DNA of 38,328 nt. Source: Cyclobacteriaceae bacterium. GTDB taxonomy: Bacteria; Bacteroidota; Bacteroidia; Cytophagales; Cyclobacteriaceae. The stretch spans positions 1-38,328 of the forward strand of contig JALOMI010000001.1 in the NCBI GenBank assembly GCA_025455465.1, written 5' to 3'. The notes below the pieces were generated by a model. That model did not search any database, was not told the DNA's origin, and saw nothing but the letters and a program-made list of their open reading frames with translations. Below, piece by piece: positions 7,194 through 15,376 of this stretch. Made by a program: the position numbers and the translations under genes. Position 1 is the stretch's first letter. Each line of letters starts with the position of its first letter.

Positions 7194-8206
7194 ATATGAA
7201 GTCTCCTGCTTTTAACAATCACCCAGATGACTACCGGAGCCCCGGCCAGTGAGGTCACGGCATTGATAGGAATAATGTAGCCGCTTCCGGGCAGCTGGGC
7301 CAGGGTATCGCAAAGCAGCATAAATGAAGCTCCTCCCATAGAAACAGCAGGCAGCAACGGTTTATGATTCATGGTGTTGATGAGCAACCGGGTAAGGTGG
7401 GGTACGGCAAGCCCCACGAAAGCGATGGGACCGCAGAAGGCTGTAACTGATCCGGTCAGCATGGCCGTGCTTATTATAATAATGAGTCGGGATCGCTGAA
7501 TATTGATGCCCAGGCTGCGGGCATATTGATCACCCAGGAGCCACGTATTCAGGGGTTTAATTAATTGAAATGCCAAAAGGCAACCGGATAAGGAAAAAAC
7601 AGCCAGAATAGTAAGTTCTGCCCAACTCAGGCCTCCAAGACTGCCAAAGGTCCATACCAGGTAGTATTGCTGATCGCTGGCGCGGCTGGTAAACTGCAGT
7701 ATGCTGACTAATGCGGCTGTCAGGGCTCCGATCATCAGGCCAATCAGCAGCAGAGAAGCATGGTCGTTAACACTGCGCGACAAGGCGATAATGATCAGGA
7801 ATAACAGGCCTGCTCCGAGGGAGGCAGCAATAGTAATAGAGAATGAGCCGGTCAGCCATGGCAACAGGGAGTTTCCCAACATAATCAATACGGCTACCGC
7901 TAAGCTGGCACCGGACGTAAGCCCCAGAACATCCGGCCCGGCTAATGGATTTCGAAACAGGGTTTGCATCAGCAGTCCACCGGTAGCAAGGGCGCTGCCT
8001 GCGAGTATGCAGGTCAGGGCCTTCGTCAGGCGGAAATCCAGAACAATAGATTTCCATGCCGGGTTTTCCGGAATGCCTCCGGTCAGTATATAAAGAATCT
8101 GTGAAAAGGGTATCCGTACACTTCCGAAAGTAATATTTATCAGGAAGGAAACGATTAGAATTCCTGCCAGAATAAACCAATATCGGTACGATGCAGTGGT
8201 AACCAT
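7190..8206 (-). CDS. FecCD-family ABC transporter permease
   Basis: The 338-residue integral membrane protein has the composition and length of FecCD/BtuC permeases, which fold with about ten helices and carry siderophores, haem or vitamin B12 across the inner membrane as homodimers. Family motifs include GGLLMQTLFRNPLAGPDVLG (about residues 81-100), typical of FecCD permeases, and the GPIAFVGLAVPHLTR segment that contacts the ATPase. It is the first gene of a two-gene operon with the ATPase gene downstream (4-nt overlap). It is divergent from the ribosomal operon, with 217 nt between the two start codons. No promoter matching the consensus was found for it. Confidence 0.9.
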   Translation of the reverse strand: MVTTASYRYWFILAGILIVSFLINITFGSVRIPFSQILYILTGGIPENPAWKSIVLDFRLTKALTCILAGSALATGGLLMQTLFRNPLAGPDVLGLTSGASLAVAVLIMLGNSLLPWLTGSFSITIAASLGAGLLFLIIIALSRSVNDHASLLLIGLMIGALTAALVSILQFTSRASDQQYYLVWTFGSLGGLSWAELTILAVFSLSGCLLAFQLIKPLNTWLLGDQYARSLGINIQRSRLIIIISTAMLTGSVTAFCGPIAFVGLAVPHLTRLLINTMNHKPLLPAVSMGGASFMLLCDTLAQLPGSGYIIPINAVTSLAGAPVVIWVIVKSRRLHI

Positions 8207-8331
8207 GCCGGGGCTATAAGGCGGTAATGATACTCAAATTCAGGCTTATTGAGTTTTTTTGGGCGTTGTGGCCGCTTGTTTTTAAGCCTTTGCGGCAACG
8301 GCACCGCACCGGAAAAATTTTAAATGCCACA

Positions 8332-8362
8332 TTTGTTAACTACCCTTTATCTCATATCTTTG
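8332..8362 (+). promoter_or_regulatory. Promoter of the rplC ribosomal operon
   Basis: TTTG at 8332-8335 is followed after 19 nt by TATCTTTG at 8355-8362. Both elements and their spacing match the Bacteroidota housekeeping promoter (TTTG-N19-21-TAnnTTTG). Transcription should start near 8367-8370, giving a leader of about 55 nt before the rplC ATG at 8424. Confidence 0.85.
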
Positions 8363-8369
8363 CAGTCCT

Positions 8370-8392
8370 TTTTGCGTCAGGAAGACGCAAAA
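8370..8392 (+). promoter_or_regulatory. 5'-terminal hairpin of the rplC operon leader
   Basis: TTTTGCGTC (8370-8378) pairs perfectly with GACGCAAAA (8384-8392) around a 5-nt AGGAA loop. It begins at about the predicted transcription start, so the mRNA would carry this 9-bp hairpin at its very 5' end. No U-tract follows, so it is not a terminator. It may stabilise the mRNA or be a site for a ribosomal protein repressor; neither is shown by sequence. Confidence 0.65.
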
Positions 8393-8423
8393 TCCTGAAA
8401 AACAGCATAAAAAGGTTTCAACC

Positions 8424-9056
8424 ATGCCTGGAATTATAGGACGAAAAGTAGGAATGACCAGTATCTTTAATACGGAAGGCGAGAACATCGCATGCACGGT
8501 AATTGAAGCAGGTCCCTGCGTAGTCACACAAGTAAAGAATGCCGAGACAGACGGATACCGTGCTGTTCAGCTTGCATTCGGAGACAAGAAAGAGAAAAAT
8601 ACGCCTAAGGCGATGATCGGCCACTTCAAGAAGGCTGGCACCACCGCGAAGAAAGATGTGGTGGAGTTCCGTGACTTCCGCAAAGAGTTCGAGGGAATTG
8701 TTGAGCTCGGAAAAGAAATCCGCGTTCAGGATGTGTTCAAGGAAGGCGACTTCCTGGATGCAGTTGGTATTTCCAAAGGACGCGGCTTCCAGGGTGTGGT
8801 GAAGCGTCACGGCTTCAGCGGTGTGGGTGAAGCAACTCACGGCCAGCACAACCGTCTGCGTGCTCCCGGATCCATGGGTAATGCCTCCTTCGCTTCCCGC
8901 GTTATTAAGGGCAAGCGCCTGGCCGGCCGCATGGGTACAGCCCGTGTCAAGGTTACCAACCTGAAAGTGGTTAAAATCATGCCTGAGCAGAACCTGATCG
9001 TTATCAGCGGTTCTGTTCCGGGTCCCAAGAACTCAACAATAATCCTGCAGAAGTAA
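8424..9056 (+). CDS. rplC: Large ribosomal subunit protein L3 (uL3)
   Basis: L3 nucleates 50S assembly and reaches toward the peptidyl-transferase centre. The 210-residue protein opens with [14 protein letters not shown]. It carries [13 protein letters not shown] at about 118-130 and the internal-loop region [24 protein letters not shown]. In that loop the glutamines found at the PrmB methylation site of E. coli L3 are replaced, so the modification is not expected. It is the first gene of the operon, following its own promoter and leader. rpsJ, which usually precedes it, is not here. The stop codon overlaps the rplD start by 1 nt (TAATG). Confidence 0.97.
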   Translation: MPGIIGRKVGMTSIFNTEGENIACTVIEAGPCVVTQVKNAETDGYRAVQLAFGDKKEKNTPKAMIGHFKKAGTTAKKDVVEFRDFRKEFEGIVELGKEIRVQDVFKEGDFLDAVGISKGRGFQGVVKRHGFSGVGEATHGQHNRLRAPGSMGNASFASRVIKGKRLAGRMGTARVKVTNLKVVKIMPEQNLIVISGSVPGPKNSTIILQK

Positions 9057-9691
9057 TGGAACTCACCGTACTTAAAAATAATGGGGAGCAAACCGGCAAG
9101 AAGGTAAATCTTTCCGATGCCGTTTTTGCAATTGAGCCGAACGATCACGCCATTTACCTGGATGTTAAAAGCTACCTCGCCAATCAGCGTCAGGGTACGC
9201 ATAAGTCCAAGCAGCGCAATGAAATTTCCGGTTCCAGCAAAAAGATCAAAAAGCAGAAAGGCACCGGTGGCGCCCGTGCGGGTAACATCAAGAACCCGCA
9301 GTTCAAAGGTGGCGGACGTGTATTCGGACCGCAGCCTCGCGACTATTCTTTCAAGCTGAACAAGAAAGTAAAAGACCTGGCGCGCAAATCAGCGCTGACC
9401 TACAAGGCCAAAGAAAATGCGATCGCTGTATTGGAGGACTTTTCGTTTGAAGCCCCCAAGACCAAACAGTATTTGTCTATGTTGAATGCCCTTTCAATGG
9501 CCGACAAAAAGACATTACTGGTGCTGCCCGAGAACAACAAGGCTGTTGTTTTATCCGGAAGAAACCTGAAGAAATCCAAAGTGACCACGGCTGACAACAT
9601 CAACACCTATGATCTGATGAATGCCGACAGTGTGATCTTTTTGGAAAGCGCAGTAAGTTCGGTTGAGAACCTGTTAACCCGCGAGTCATGA
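9056..9691 (+). CDS. rplD: Large ribosomal subunit protein L4 (uL4)
   Basis: L4 lines the nascent-peptide exit tunnel through a long basic loop, seen here at about residues 44-100 with [11 protein letters not shown] and [13 protein letters not shown]. The 211-residue length is normal. In E. coli L4 represses the S10 operon; whether it does so here is unknown. The gene overlaps rplC by 1 nt and rplW by 4 nt, so translation of the three is likely coupled. Confidence 0.97.
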   Translation: MELTVLKNNGEQTGKKVNLSDAVFAIEPNDHAIYLDVKSYLANQRQGTHKSKQRNEISGSSKKIKKQKGTGGARAGNIKNPQFKGGGRVFGPQPRDYSFKLNKKVKDLARKSALTYKAKENAIAVLEDFSFEAPKTKQYLSMLNALSMADKKTLLVLPENNKAVVLSGRNLKKSKVTTADNINTYDLMNADSVIFLESAVSSVENLLTRES

Positions 9692-9975
9692 GTGTATTGA
9701 AGAAGCCCTTAGTTACAGAGAAAGTCTCTGCCTTGAATGAAAAAGGTAAGTACGGCTTTATTGTTGACATCGATGCCAACAAGGTGGAGATCAAACAGGC
9801 TGTGGAGAAAATGTATGGCGTAAACGTGGAAAGCGTTAACACCATGCGTGTAATGGGTAAACAGAAGTCGCGCTACACCAAAACCGGTGTGCTGGCTGGT
9901 CGCAAGCCCAATTACAAGAAGGCCATTGTTACCCTGGCCGAAGGTGAAGTAATAGATTTTTATAGCAACGTATAA
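9688..9975 (+). CDS. rplW: Large ribosomal subunit protein L23 (uL23)
   Basis: L23 sits at the tunnel exit and is the docking site for trigger factor and signal recognition particle. The 95-residue protein has the usual opening ([21 protein letters not shown]), the [15 protein letters not shown] helix-strand element and the basic [10 protein letters not shown] segment. The start overlaps the rplD stop by 4 nt and rplB follows after 10 nt. Confidence 0.97.
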   Translation: MSVLKKPLVTEKVSALNEKGKYGFIVDIDANKVEIKQAVEKMYGVNVESVNTMRVMGKQKSRYTKTGVLAGRKPNYKKAIVTLAEGEVIDFYSNV

Positions 9976-9985
9976 TTCCTGAACA

Positions 9986-10810
9986 ATGGCGTTGAAGAAA
10001 TTAAAGCCGGTAACTCCAGGTACACGACACAGACTGGCACCGTCTTTCGAAGACGTAACTGCAGCTAAGCCAGAGAAATCCCTGGTGGTAACCCGTAAGA
10101 AGACGGGTGGCCGTAACAACGTGGGTAAAATGACCATGCGCTACATTGGCGGTGGGCATAAGCAAAAACTGCGTGTCATCGATTTCAAGCGTGACAAGGC
10201 AGGTGTGCCCGCAACGGTTAAATCAATAGAATACGATCCTACCCGTTCGGCACGCGTAGCTCTTTTATACTATGTTGATGGCGAGAAGTCTTATATCATC
10301 GCTCCGAATGGTCTGAAAGTAGGGCAGCAGGTTAATGCAGGTGCTGATGTAGCTCCTGAAATCGGCAACGCACTGCCCCTGGCTAAAATTCCGCTGGGTA
10401 CTATCGTACACAACGTAGAATTGAAGCCTGGTAAGGGAGGTGCAATAGCACGTAGTGCCGGTTCATTTGTACAGTTGCTGGCCCGTGAAAACGGACTGGC
10501 TACGCTGAAAATGCCTTCGGGTGAGATGCGTAATGTGCTGGAGGTTTGCATGGCTACTGTCGGTGCCGTGTCAAACGCTGACCACATGAACGAAAGTACC
10601 GGTAAGGCCGGCCGTTCACGCTGGAAAGGCGTTCGTCCGAGAAACCGCGGTGTTTCCATGAACCCGGTAGATCACCCGATGGGTGGTGGTGAAGGTCGTG
10701 CGTCAGGAGGTCATCCCCGTTCACGCAAGGGCTTGTATGCCAAGGGTAAGAAGACCCGTCATCCGAAGAAGTATTCTGATCGTCTAATCATATCGAGGAG
10801 GAAAAAATAA
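9986..10810 (+). CDS. rplB: Large ribosomal subunit protein L2 (uL2)
   Basis: L2 is needed for subunit joining and supports the peptidyl-transferase centre. The 274-residue protein has the OB and SH3-like core and the conserved C-terminal [14 protein letters not shown] segment. His230 corresponds to the essential His229 of E. coli, while the following histidine of E. coli is Met here. The last codons supply a GGAGG run just before rpsS; because it is inside coding sequence for the Arg-rich tail it need not be a ribosome-binding site. It overlaps rpsS by 1 nt. Confidence 0.97.
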   Translation: MALKKLKPVTPGTRHRLAPSFEDVTAAKPEKSLVVTRKKTGGRNNVGKMTMRYIGGGHKQKLRVIDFKRDKAGVPATVKSIEYDPTRSARVALLYYVDGEKSYIIAPNGLKVGQQVNAGADVAPEIGNALPLAKIPLGTIVHNVELKPGKGGAIARSAGSFVQLLARENGLATLKMPSGEMRNVLEVCMATVGAVSNADHMNESTGKAGRSRWKGVRPRNRGVSMNPVDHPMGGGEGRASGGHPRSRKGLYAKGKKTRHPKKYSDRLIISRRKK

Positions 10811-11082
10811 TGGGACGCTCAATTAAAAAAGGTCCGTATTGCGACTTTCGACTGGTGAAGAAAGTTGAAGCCGCTGAAAAGTCTGGTAAGAAATCCGTGA
10901 TCAAGACATGGTCACGCAGATCCACGATCATTCCCGATATGATCGGCCACACATTCGCGGTGCACAATGGAAATAAATTCATCCCCGTCTATGTCACGGA
11001 GAATATGGTGGGTCACAAACTGGGTGAATTCGCCCCGACCCGTACATTCCGTGGACATTCCGGTAACCGTAAAGAAGCTTAA
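10810..11082 (+). CDS. rpsS: Small ribosomal subunit protein S19 (uS19)
   Basis: S19 is a 30S head protein that contacts S13 and bridges to the 50S subunit. The 90-residue protein has the diagnostic [10 protein letters not shown] start, [21 protein letters not shown] in the middle and [12 protein letters not shown] near the end. Its ATG overlaps the rplB stop by 1 nt and rplV follows after 5 nt. Confidence 0.97.
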   Translation: MGRSIKKGPYCDFRLVKKVEAAEKSGKKSVIKTWSRRSTIIPDMIGHTFAVHNGNKFIPVYVTENMVGHKLGEFAPTRTFRGHSGNRKEA

Positions 11083-11087
11083 TAATC

Positions 11088-11558
11088 ATGGAAGCTGCTG
11101 AGAAAAAGACCAAGCGGTCTGTTATAAAAAGAGAAAGGCGTGATGCCCGTAAGGAAGCTGCGAAAACAGGACCTACGGTAGCCAAGCTAAAAAACGCACC
11201 TACTTCCCCGCGCAAGATGCGCCTGGTGGCTGAGTTGATTCGTGGCGAGCGCGTCAGCAAGGCGTTGAATATTTTAAAGTATGAATCCAAAACGGGTTCA
11301 TTTAAGCTGGAAAAGCTGCTGCTCTCGGCCATTGCCAACTGGGAAGCCAAGAACCAGGGTGCCAAACTGGAAGAAGCCGATTTGTATGTGAAGGAAATTT
11401 GGGTGGATGGAGGCCGTATACTGAAACGTCTGCGTCCTGCACCGCAAGGCCGTGCACACCGCGTCCGCAAGCGCTCCAACCATGTAACGCTTGTTCTTGA
11501 CAGCATGAAGAATGTAGGCGAAGCCGTAACAACATCTGAAACAGAAACGAAGGAATAA
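11088..11558 (+). CDS. rplV: Large ribosomal subunit protein L22 (uL22), with extended termini
   Basis: L22 contributes a beta hairpin to the exit tunnel. The core runs from about residue 31 ([23 protein letters not shown]) to the [19 protein letters not shown] region near 142. The protein is 156 residues, longer than the roughly 110 of E. coli. It has a basic Lys/Arg/Glu-rich N-terminal extension of about 30 residues and an acidic tail of about 15. Similar but shorter N-terminal extensions occur in other Bacteroidota. rpsC begins directly after its stop codon. Confidence 0.96.
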   Translation: MEAAEKKTKRSVIKRERRDARKEAAKTGPTVAKLKNAPTSPRKMRLVAELIRGERVSKALNILKYESKTGSFKLEKLLLSAIANWEAKNQGAKLEEADLYVKEIWVDGGRILKRLRPAPQGRAHRVRKRSNHVTLVLDSMKNVGEAVTTSETETKE

Positions 11559-12338
11559 ATGGGACAAAAAGTTAATCCTGTAGGACTCCGCTTAGGAATC
11601 GTTCGTGGTTGGGACTCCAACTGGTATGGCGGAAATACATTCTCTGATAAACTGGTGGAAGATCAGAAGATCAGAAAATATGTGGATGCCCGTATCCCCA
11701 AAGGCGGTATTGCCAAAGTGGTTATTGAGCGCACGCTGAAGCGTATTACCCTAACCATCCACACGGCACGTCCCGGTGTTGTAATCGGCAAAGGTGGTAC
11801 TGAGGTCGACAAGATCAAGGAAGAATTGAAGAAGCTGACCGGAAAAGATGTCCAGATCAACATCTACGAGATCAAACGCCCTGAACTGGATGCCAAACTG
11901 GTTGGTGAATCGATTGGCCAGCAGATTGAAGCCCGTATTTCCTACAAGCGTGCCATGAAGCAGGCGATTGCATCGGCTATACGGGTTGGCGCTGAAGGAA
12001 TTAAAATAAAGGTATCCGGCCGTCTGGCAGGTGCCGATATGGCTCGCACGGAGCAATATAAGGAAGGACGTATTCCGCTGCATACCCTGCGTGCGGACAT
12101 CGACTACGCTATTTCTGAAGCGCAGACTGTCTATGGAAAGATCGGCATCAAGGTGTGGATCTTCAAAGGTGAAGTATACGGTAAGCGTGATCTGTCACCG
12201 AACGTGGGTATGGTAAGCAATGCTCCGGGCGGAGCCCAGGGCGGAGAGCGTGGCGGTGACCGTGGCGGAAGAAGACGTCCGGGTGGTGGCAGTGGTGAAT
12301 CGCGTGGTCGAGGAGGCCGTGGTGCCAGGAAATCGTAA
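11559..12338 (+). CDS. rpsC: Small ribosomal subunit protein S3 (uS3), with Gly/Arg-rich tail
   Basis: S3 is part of the mRNA entry channel and helicase of the 30S subunit. The 259-residue protein has the MGQKVNP start, a KH domain with the GKGG loop at 77-80, and the C-terminal S3 domain to about residue 221. After that comes a tail of about 38 residues composed mainly of Gly, Arg and Ser ([13 protein letters not shown] and similar), resembling an RGG-type RNA-binding segment. The start codon follows the rplV stop without a gap and rplP follows after 38 nt. Confidence 0.96.
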   Translation: MGQKVNPVGLRLGIVRGWDSNWYGGNTFSDKLVEDQKIRKYVDARIPKGGIAKVVIERTLKRITLTIHTARPGVVIGKGGTEVDKIKEELKKLTGKDVQINIYEIKRPELDAKLVGESIGQQIEARISYKRAMKQAIASAIRVGAEGIKIKVSGRLAGADMARTEQYKEGRIPLHTLRADIDYAISEAQTVYGKIGIKVWIFKGEVYGKRDLSPNVGMVSNAPGGAQGGERGGDRGGRRRPGGGSGESRGRGGRGARKS

Positions 12339-12376
12339 GCATATTCAGCAACAGAGATATATAAAGTAAGGCAGCA

Positions 12377-12796
12377 ATGTTACAACCAAAGCGTACCAAG
12401 TTCAGAAAGATGCAAAAGGGCCGGGTTAAAGGTATGGCGACCCGTGGACATACAATTGCATTTGGATCTTTTGGTCTGAAAAGCATGGAAGCAGGATGGA
12501 TTACATCCCGCCAGCTGGAGGCCGCCCGTATTGCCGTTACCCGCTTCATGAAGCGTGAAGGACAGGTCTGGATCCGGATATTTCCGGATAAGCCGATCAC
12601 CAGAAAGCCGGCTGAAGTACGTATGGGTAAAGGTAAAGGTGCGCCCGAATATTGGGTAGCAGTGATTAAGCCGGGTACTATCCTGTTCGAAGCGGGTGGC
12701 GTAAACATGGCGACCGCACGTGAAGCCTTACGCCTGGCAGAAGGCAAACTGCCGATCAAGACCAAATTTACTGTACGTAGAGACTACGTTGAATAA
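12377..12796 (+). CDS. rplP: Large ribosomal subunit protein L16 (uL16)
   Basis: L16 organises the tRNA A-site region of the 50S subunit. The 139-residue protein has [15 protein letters not shown] at its start, the [22 protein letters not shown] core and the [17 protein letters not shown] segment. Thirty-eight nt separate it from rpsC, one of the larger gaps in this part of the operon; I see no regulatory element there. rpmC follows after 9 nt. Confidence 0.97.
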   Translation: MLQPKRTKFRKMQKGRVKGMATRGHTIAFGSFGLKSMEAGWITSRQLEAARIAVTRFMKREGQVWIRIFPDKPITRKPAEVRMGKGKGAPEYWVAVIKPGTILFEAGGVNMATAREALRLAEGKLPIKTKFTVRRDYVE

Positions 12797-12805
12797 TAGA
12801 ACGCC

Positions 12806-13000
12806 ATGAAAAGCACAGAGATAAAAGAACTTAATGTTACTGAGCTGCGCGAGAAAATCGGCAGCGAACAGGAGGCATTGCGCAAACTCAAATTTGCCCA
12901 TCAGGTTTCAGCAATCGAAAACCCGATGAAGATTAATGAAACACGTAAGCTCATAGCACGGTTGAATACCGAACTGCGGGCTAAAGAATTACAAAAATAA
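12806..13000 (+). CDS. rpmC: Large ribosomal subunit protein L29 (uL29)
   Basis: L29 is a small two-helix protein near the tunnel exit, next to L23. The 64-residue product has the expected pattern: [21 protein letters not shown], then [23 protein letters not shown]. It lies between rplP (9 nt) and rpsQ (5 nt) in the conserved order. Confidence 0.95.
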   Translation: MKSTEIKELNVTELREKIGSEQEALRKLKFAHQVSAIENPMKINETRKLIARLNTELRAKELQK

Positions 13001-13005
13001 TTCCT

Positions 13006-13260
13006 ATGGAAAGGAACTTAAGAAAAGAACGTGTCGGAACGGTGGTCAGCAACAAGATGACCAAGACTATTACCGTTACCGTTGACCGTAGGGTGAAACA
13101 CCCCATTTATGGAAAGTTCGTGAACAAGACAACCAAGTTCATGGCTCATGACGAGAAGAACGAAGCCGGTATTGGTGATACCGTGCGCATTTCAGAAACT
13201 CGTCCGCTGAGCAAAAACAAGCGTTGGAGATTAGTTGAGATCATCGAAAAAGCGAAGTAA
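13006..13260 (+). CDS. rpsQ: Small ribosomal subunit protein S17 (uS17)
   Basis: S17 binds 16S rRNA early in assembly. The 84-residue OB-fold protein has [33 protein letters not shown] and the [19 protein letters not shown] signature. rplN starts 2 nt after its stop codon, so the two are probably translationally coupled. Confidence 0.97.
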   Translation: MERNLRKERVGTVVSNKMTKTITVTVDRRVKHPIYGKFVNKTTKFMAHDEKNEAGIGDTVRISETRPLSKNKRWRLVEIIEKAK

Positions 13261-13262
13261 TC

Positions 13263-13631
13263 ATGATACAGACCGAAACCAGACTTACAGTAGCTGACAA
13301 CAGCGGAGCCAAGGAGGTTCTGTGCGTGCACGTGCTTGGAGGAAGCTCTAAGCGGTACGCTTCTGTTGGTGATAAAATTGTTGTTACCGTCAAGTCAGCG
13401 ATGCCAACCAGCCAGGTAAAGAAAGGTACCGTATCACGTGCTGTGGTTGTGCGTACCACCAAGGAAGTAAGACGTAAGGACGGATCGTATATCCGTTTCG
13501 AAGATAATGCGGCTGTTCTGCTGAACGCCCAGGACGAACCTCGCGGTACGCGTATTTTCGGTCCTGTTGCCCGTGAACTGCGGGAAAAGCAGTTTATGAA
13601 AATTGTATCACTGGCACCTGAAGTGATTTAA
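13263..13631 (+). CDS. rplN: Large ribosomal subunit protein L14 (uL14)
   Basis: L14 lies at the subunit interface and, with L19, contacts 16S rRNA. The 122-residue protein has the full pattern: [19 protein letters not shown], then [13 protein letters not shown], then RPxG-type [12 protein letters not shown] near the end. Length and spacing (2 nt after rpsQ, 3 nt before rplX) are normal for the operon. Confidence 0.97.
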   Translation: MIQTETRLTVADNSGAKEVLCVHVLGGSSKRYASVGDKIVVTVKSAMPTSQVKKGTVSRAVVVRTTKEVRRKDGSYIRFEDNAAVLLNAQDEPRGTRIFGPVARELREKQFMKIVSLAPEVI

Positions 13632-13634
13632 GCC

Positions 13635-13976
13635 ATGGAAAGAAAATTTAACAAACAGCCCAAACTGCATATCCGTAAGGGTGATACCGTAAAAGTTATT
13701 GCAGGTGATGACAAAGGCAAGACCGGTAAAGTGCTGGAAGTGATTCCCGCAAAAAACCGTGCGATCATCGAGGGCATCAATATTGTCACCAAGCATGAGA
13801 AGCCTTCGGCCGGTAAGCCGGAAGGTGGTATCAAGAAAACAGAAGGCTCTGTTCATATCAGCAACCTGATGGTGGTTAACCCGGCCACAGGCAATGCGAC
13901 ACGTGTAGGACGCAAAATGAATGATAAGGGCAAGCTGCAACGCTATTCAAAGAAAACCGGAGAATTTATTAACTAA
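13635..13976 (+). CDS. rplX: Large ribosomal subunit protein L24 (uL24)
   Basis: L24 is an assembly initiator protein with a KOW motif. Here the motif is at about residues 14-45 ([23 protein letters not shown]). The 113-residue length is slightly above the E. coli protein. The start codon is preceded by GCC and no Shine-Dalgarno. Its stop overlaps the rplE start by 1 nt (TAATG). Confidence 0.97.
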   Translation: MERKFNKQPKLHIRKGDTVKVIAGDDKGKTGKVLEVIPAKNRAIIEGINIVTKHEKPSAGKPEGGIKKTEGSVHISNLMVVNPATGNATRVGRKMNDKGKLQRYSKKTGEFIN

Positions 13977-14527
13977 TGGCCACGCCCAGATTAAAAGAAA
14001 AGTACCTCAAGGAGGTTGTACCGGCACTGAAGGAAAAGTTCCAGTACGAATCGATCATGCAGGTTCCCAAGATCGAGAAGATCAGCATCAACAAGGGAAT
14101 GGGTATTGCCGTAACCGATAAGAAGCTTATCGATGTGGCAATCGAGGAAATTACATCCATTACCGGCCAGAAAGCTGTCGCCACGAAATCCAAGAAGGCT
14201 ATCTCGAACTTTAAGTTGCGTGAGAACATGCCGATTGGTGTAAAAGTGACGCTTCGAGGTAATAAGATGTATGAATTCCTTGATCGTCTGATGAGCATCG
14301 CCCTCCCGCGTGTGCGCGATTTCCGTGGTGTAAGCCCGAAAGGTTTTGACGGCCGTGGTAACTACACCCTGGGTGTAAAAGAACAAATCATCTTCCCCGA
14401 GATTTCGATCGATAAGGTCAGCAAAATCAGCGGTATGGATATCACGTTTGTGACCACCGCCAATACGGATGAAGAAAGTTACGAGCTCCTGAAGGCTTTC
14501 GGGATGCCATTTGCAAACAAGAATTAA
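13976..14527 (+). CDS. rplE: Large ribosomal subunit protein L5 (uL5)
   Basis: L5 carries 5S rRNA into the 50S central protuberance and contacts the P-site tRNA. The 183-residue protein has [48 protein letters not shown] and [24 protein letters not shown], all diagnostic. It overlaps rplX by 1 nt and rpsN follows after 9 nt. Confidence 0.97.
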   Translation: MATPRLKEKYLKEVVPALKEKFQYESIMQVPKIEKISINKGMGIAVTDKKLIDVAIEEITSITGQKAVATKSKKAISNFKLRENMPIGVKVTLRGNKMYEFLDRLMSIALPRVRDFRGVSPKGFDGRGNYTLGVKEQIIFPEISIDKVSKISGMDITFVTTANTDEESYELLKAFGMPFANKN

Positions 14528-14536
14528 ATTCAGATT

Positions 14537-14806
14537 ATGGCTAAACTATCGGTAATTGCCCGGCAGACCAAGCGCGAAAAACTCGTAGCCACTTATGCTG
14601 CGAAACGCAAAGCATTGAAGGAAGCCGGAGATTATGCAGCATTGGACAAACTGCCCAGGAATGCGTCACCGGTCCGCCTGAGAAACAGGTGTAAACTGAC
14701 CGGCCGTCCCAAAGGCTATATCGGAAAGTTTGGCGTTTGCCGAAACGTATTCCGTGAAATGGCCTCAGAGGGAAAAATCCCTGGTTTGACCAAGGCAAGC
14801 TGGTAA
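14537..14806 (+). CDS. rpsN: Small ribosomal subunit protein S14 (uS14), zinc-free long form
   Basis: S14 is a 30S head protein. This is the 89-residue C-minus form. It ends with the conserved [21 protein letters not shown] segment, but its two cysteines (52 and 68) are isolated and no CxxC pair is present, so no zinc ribbon can form. It is the last gene before a 160-nt gap that holds a hairpin and a second promoter, so it may close the first transcription unit. Confidence 0.96.
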   Translation: MAKLSVIARQTKREKLVATYAAKRKALKEAGDYAALDKLPRNASPVRLRNRCKLTGRPKGYIGKFGVCRNVFREMASEGKIPGLTKASW

Positions 14807-14832
14807 GACCAGCACACAGACATAGAAGGTTG

Positions 14833-14880
14833 CTGAGTACCCAGGTCGGCCAATAATAAAAAGCCGAAACCAGGTAACAG
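14833..14880 (+). other. Imperfect hairpin after rpsN, abutting the rpsH promoter
   Basis: CTG, TACC, GGT and CGGC on the 5' side (14833-14850) pair with GCCG, ACC, GGTA and CAG on the 3' side (14863-14880). This gives about 14 base pairs with small internal loops and a 12-nt A-rich loop. The last base is directly followed by the -33 element of the next promoter. No continuous U-tract follows, so it is not a classic intrinsic terminator. It could be a weak terminator, a processing site or a regulatory site at the junction of the two operon halves. Confidence 0.5.
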
Positions 14881-14912
14881 TTTGGATAACTAAAATTGTT
14901 AAGGTATCTTTG
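14881..14912 (+). promoter_or_regulatory. Internal promoter for the rpsH-rplQ half of the operon
   Basis: TTTG at 14881-14884 and TATCTTTG at 14905-14912 are separated by 20 nt, a full match to the Bacteroidota consensus. The -7 region TATCTTTGCAG is identical to that before rplC. The predicted start is near 14917-14920, about 50 nt before the rpsH ATG. Confidence 0.85.
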
Positions 14913-14915
14913 CAG

Positions 14916-14946
14916 CCCGTTTAACAGAACGGGTTTGCTTTTTTAA
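14916..14946 (+). promoter_or_regulatory. 5'-terminal hairpin with T-rich run before rpsH (possible attenuator)
   Basis: CCCGTT (14916-14921) pairs with AACGGG (14928-14933) around a 6-nt loop and is followed by TTTGCTTTTTT. This is the layout of a small intrinsic terminator, yet it lies at the predicted start of the rpsH transcript, so it could only act within the first 20-30 nt. It may instead protect the 5' end. The T-run is interrupted by GC and the stem is short. Confidence 0.55.
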
Positions 14947-14966
14947 TGAGCGTAAAGAAATAGAAA

Positions 14967-15365
14967 ATGACTGATCCTATTTCAGATTATTTGACCCGGT
15001 TGCGCAACGCAATCAAGGCTAACCACAAAGTAGTGGAGATTCCTGCTTCCAATTTGAAGAAGGAAATCACAAAGGTATTATTCGACAAAGGCTACATTCT
15101 GAACTATAAGTTCGAACAAGGCACTAACCCGCAGGGCATTATCAAGATTGCACTCAAGTACAATCCTGAAACCCGTGAGTCAGCCATCACCAGCCTGGAG
15201 CGAATCAGTACACCCGGACTCCGCAAGTACACTGGCATTAATACGCTTCCCCGTGTGATGAACGGACTGGGCGTTGCTATTTTGTCAACGTCTAAAGGAG
15301 TGATTACTGACAAGGAAGCCCGCAAAATGAATGTGGGTGGTGAAGTATTGTGTTACGTGTATTAA
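14967..15365 (+). CDS. rpsH: Small ribosomal subunit protein S8 (uS8)
   Basis: S8 binds the central domain of 16S rRNA; in E. coli it is the repressor of the spc operon. The 132-residue protein starts [14 protein letters not shown] and ends with the signature [26 protein letters not shown]. It is the first gene behind the internal promoter. That makes an S8-controlled leader an attractive but unproven idea. rplF follows after 11 nt. Confidence 0.97.
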   Translation: MTDPISDYLTRLRNAIKANHKVVEIPASNLKKEITKVLFDKGYILNYKFEQGTNPQGIIKIALKYNPETRESAITSLERISTPGLRKYTGINTLPRVMNGLGVAILSTSKGVITDKEARKMNVGGEVLCYVY

Positions 15366-15376
15366 AGAAAGAGCGT

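Noticed and set aside
8265-8300. Hairpin with GCCGC/GCGGC and CGTT/AACG arms between the divergent permease gene and rplC
   Set aside because: It has a 3-nt bulge, a 16-nt loop and no T-run on the useful side; it lies upstream of the rplC promoter and may be chance.
10790-10809. GGAGG run just before rpsS as a Shine-Dalgarno site
   Set aside because: It encodes the Arg-rich end of L2, and other starts in the window lack such sites, so it is probably coincidental.
14807-14966. tRNA gene in the rpsN-rpsH gap
   Set aside because: The hairpin there does not continue into a cloverleaf; no T-loop GTTC or acceptor stem with CCA-like end is seen.
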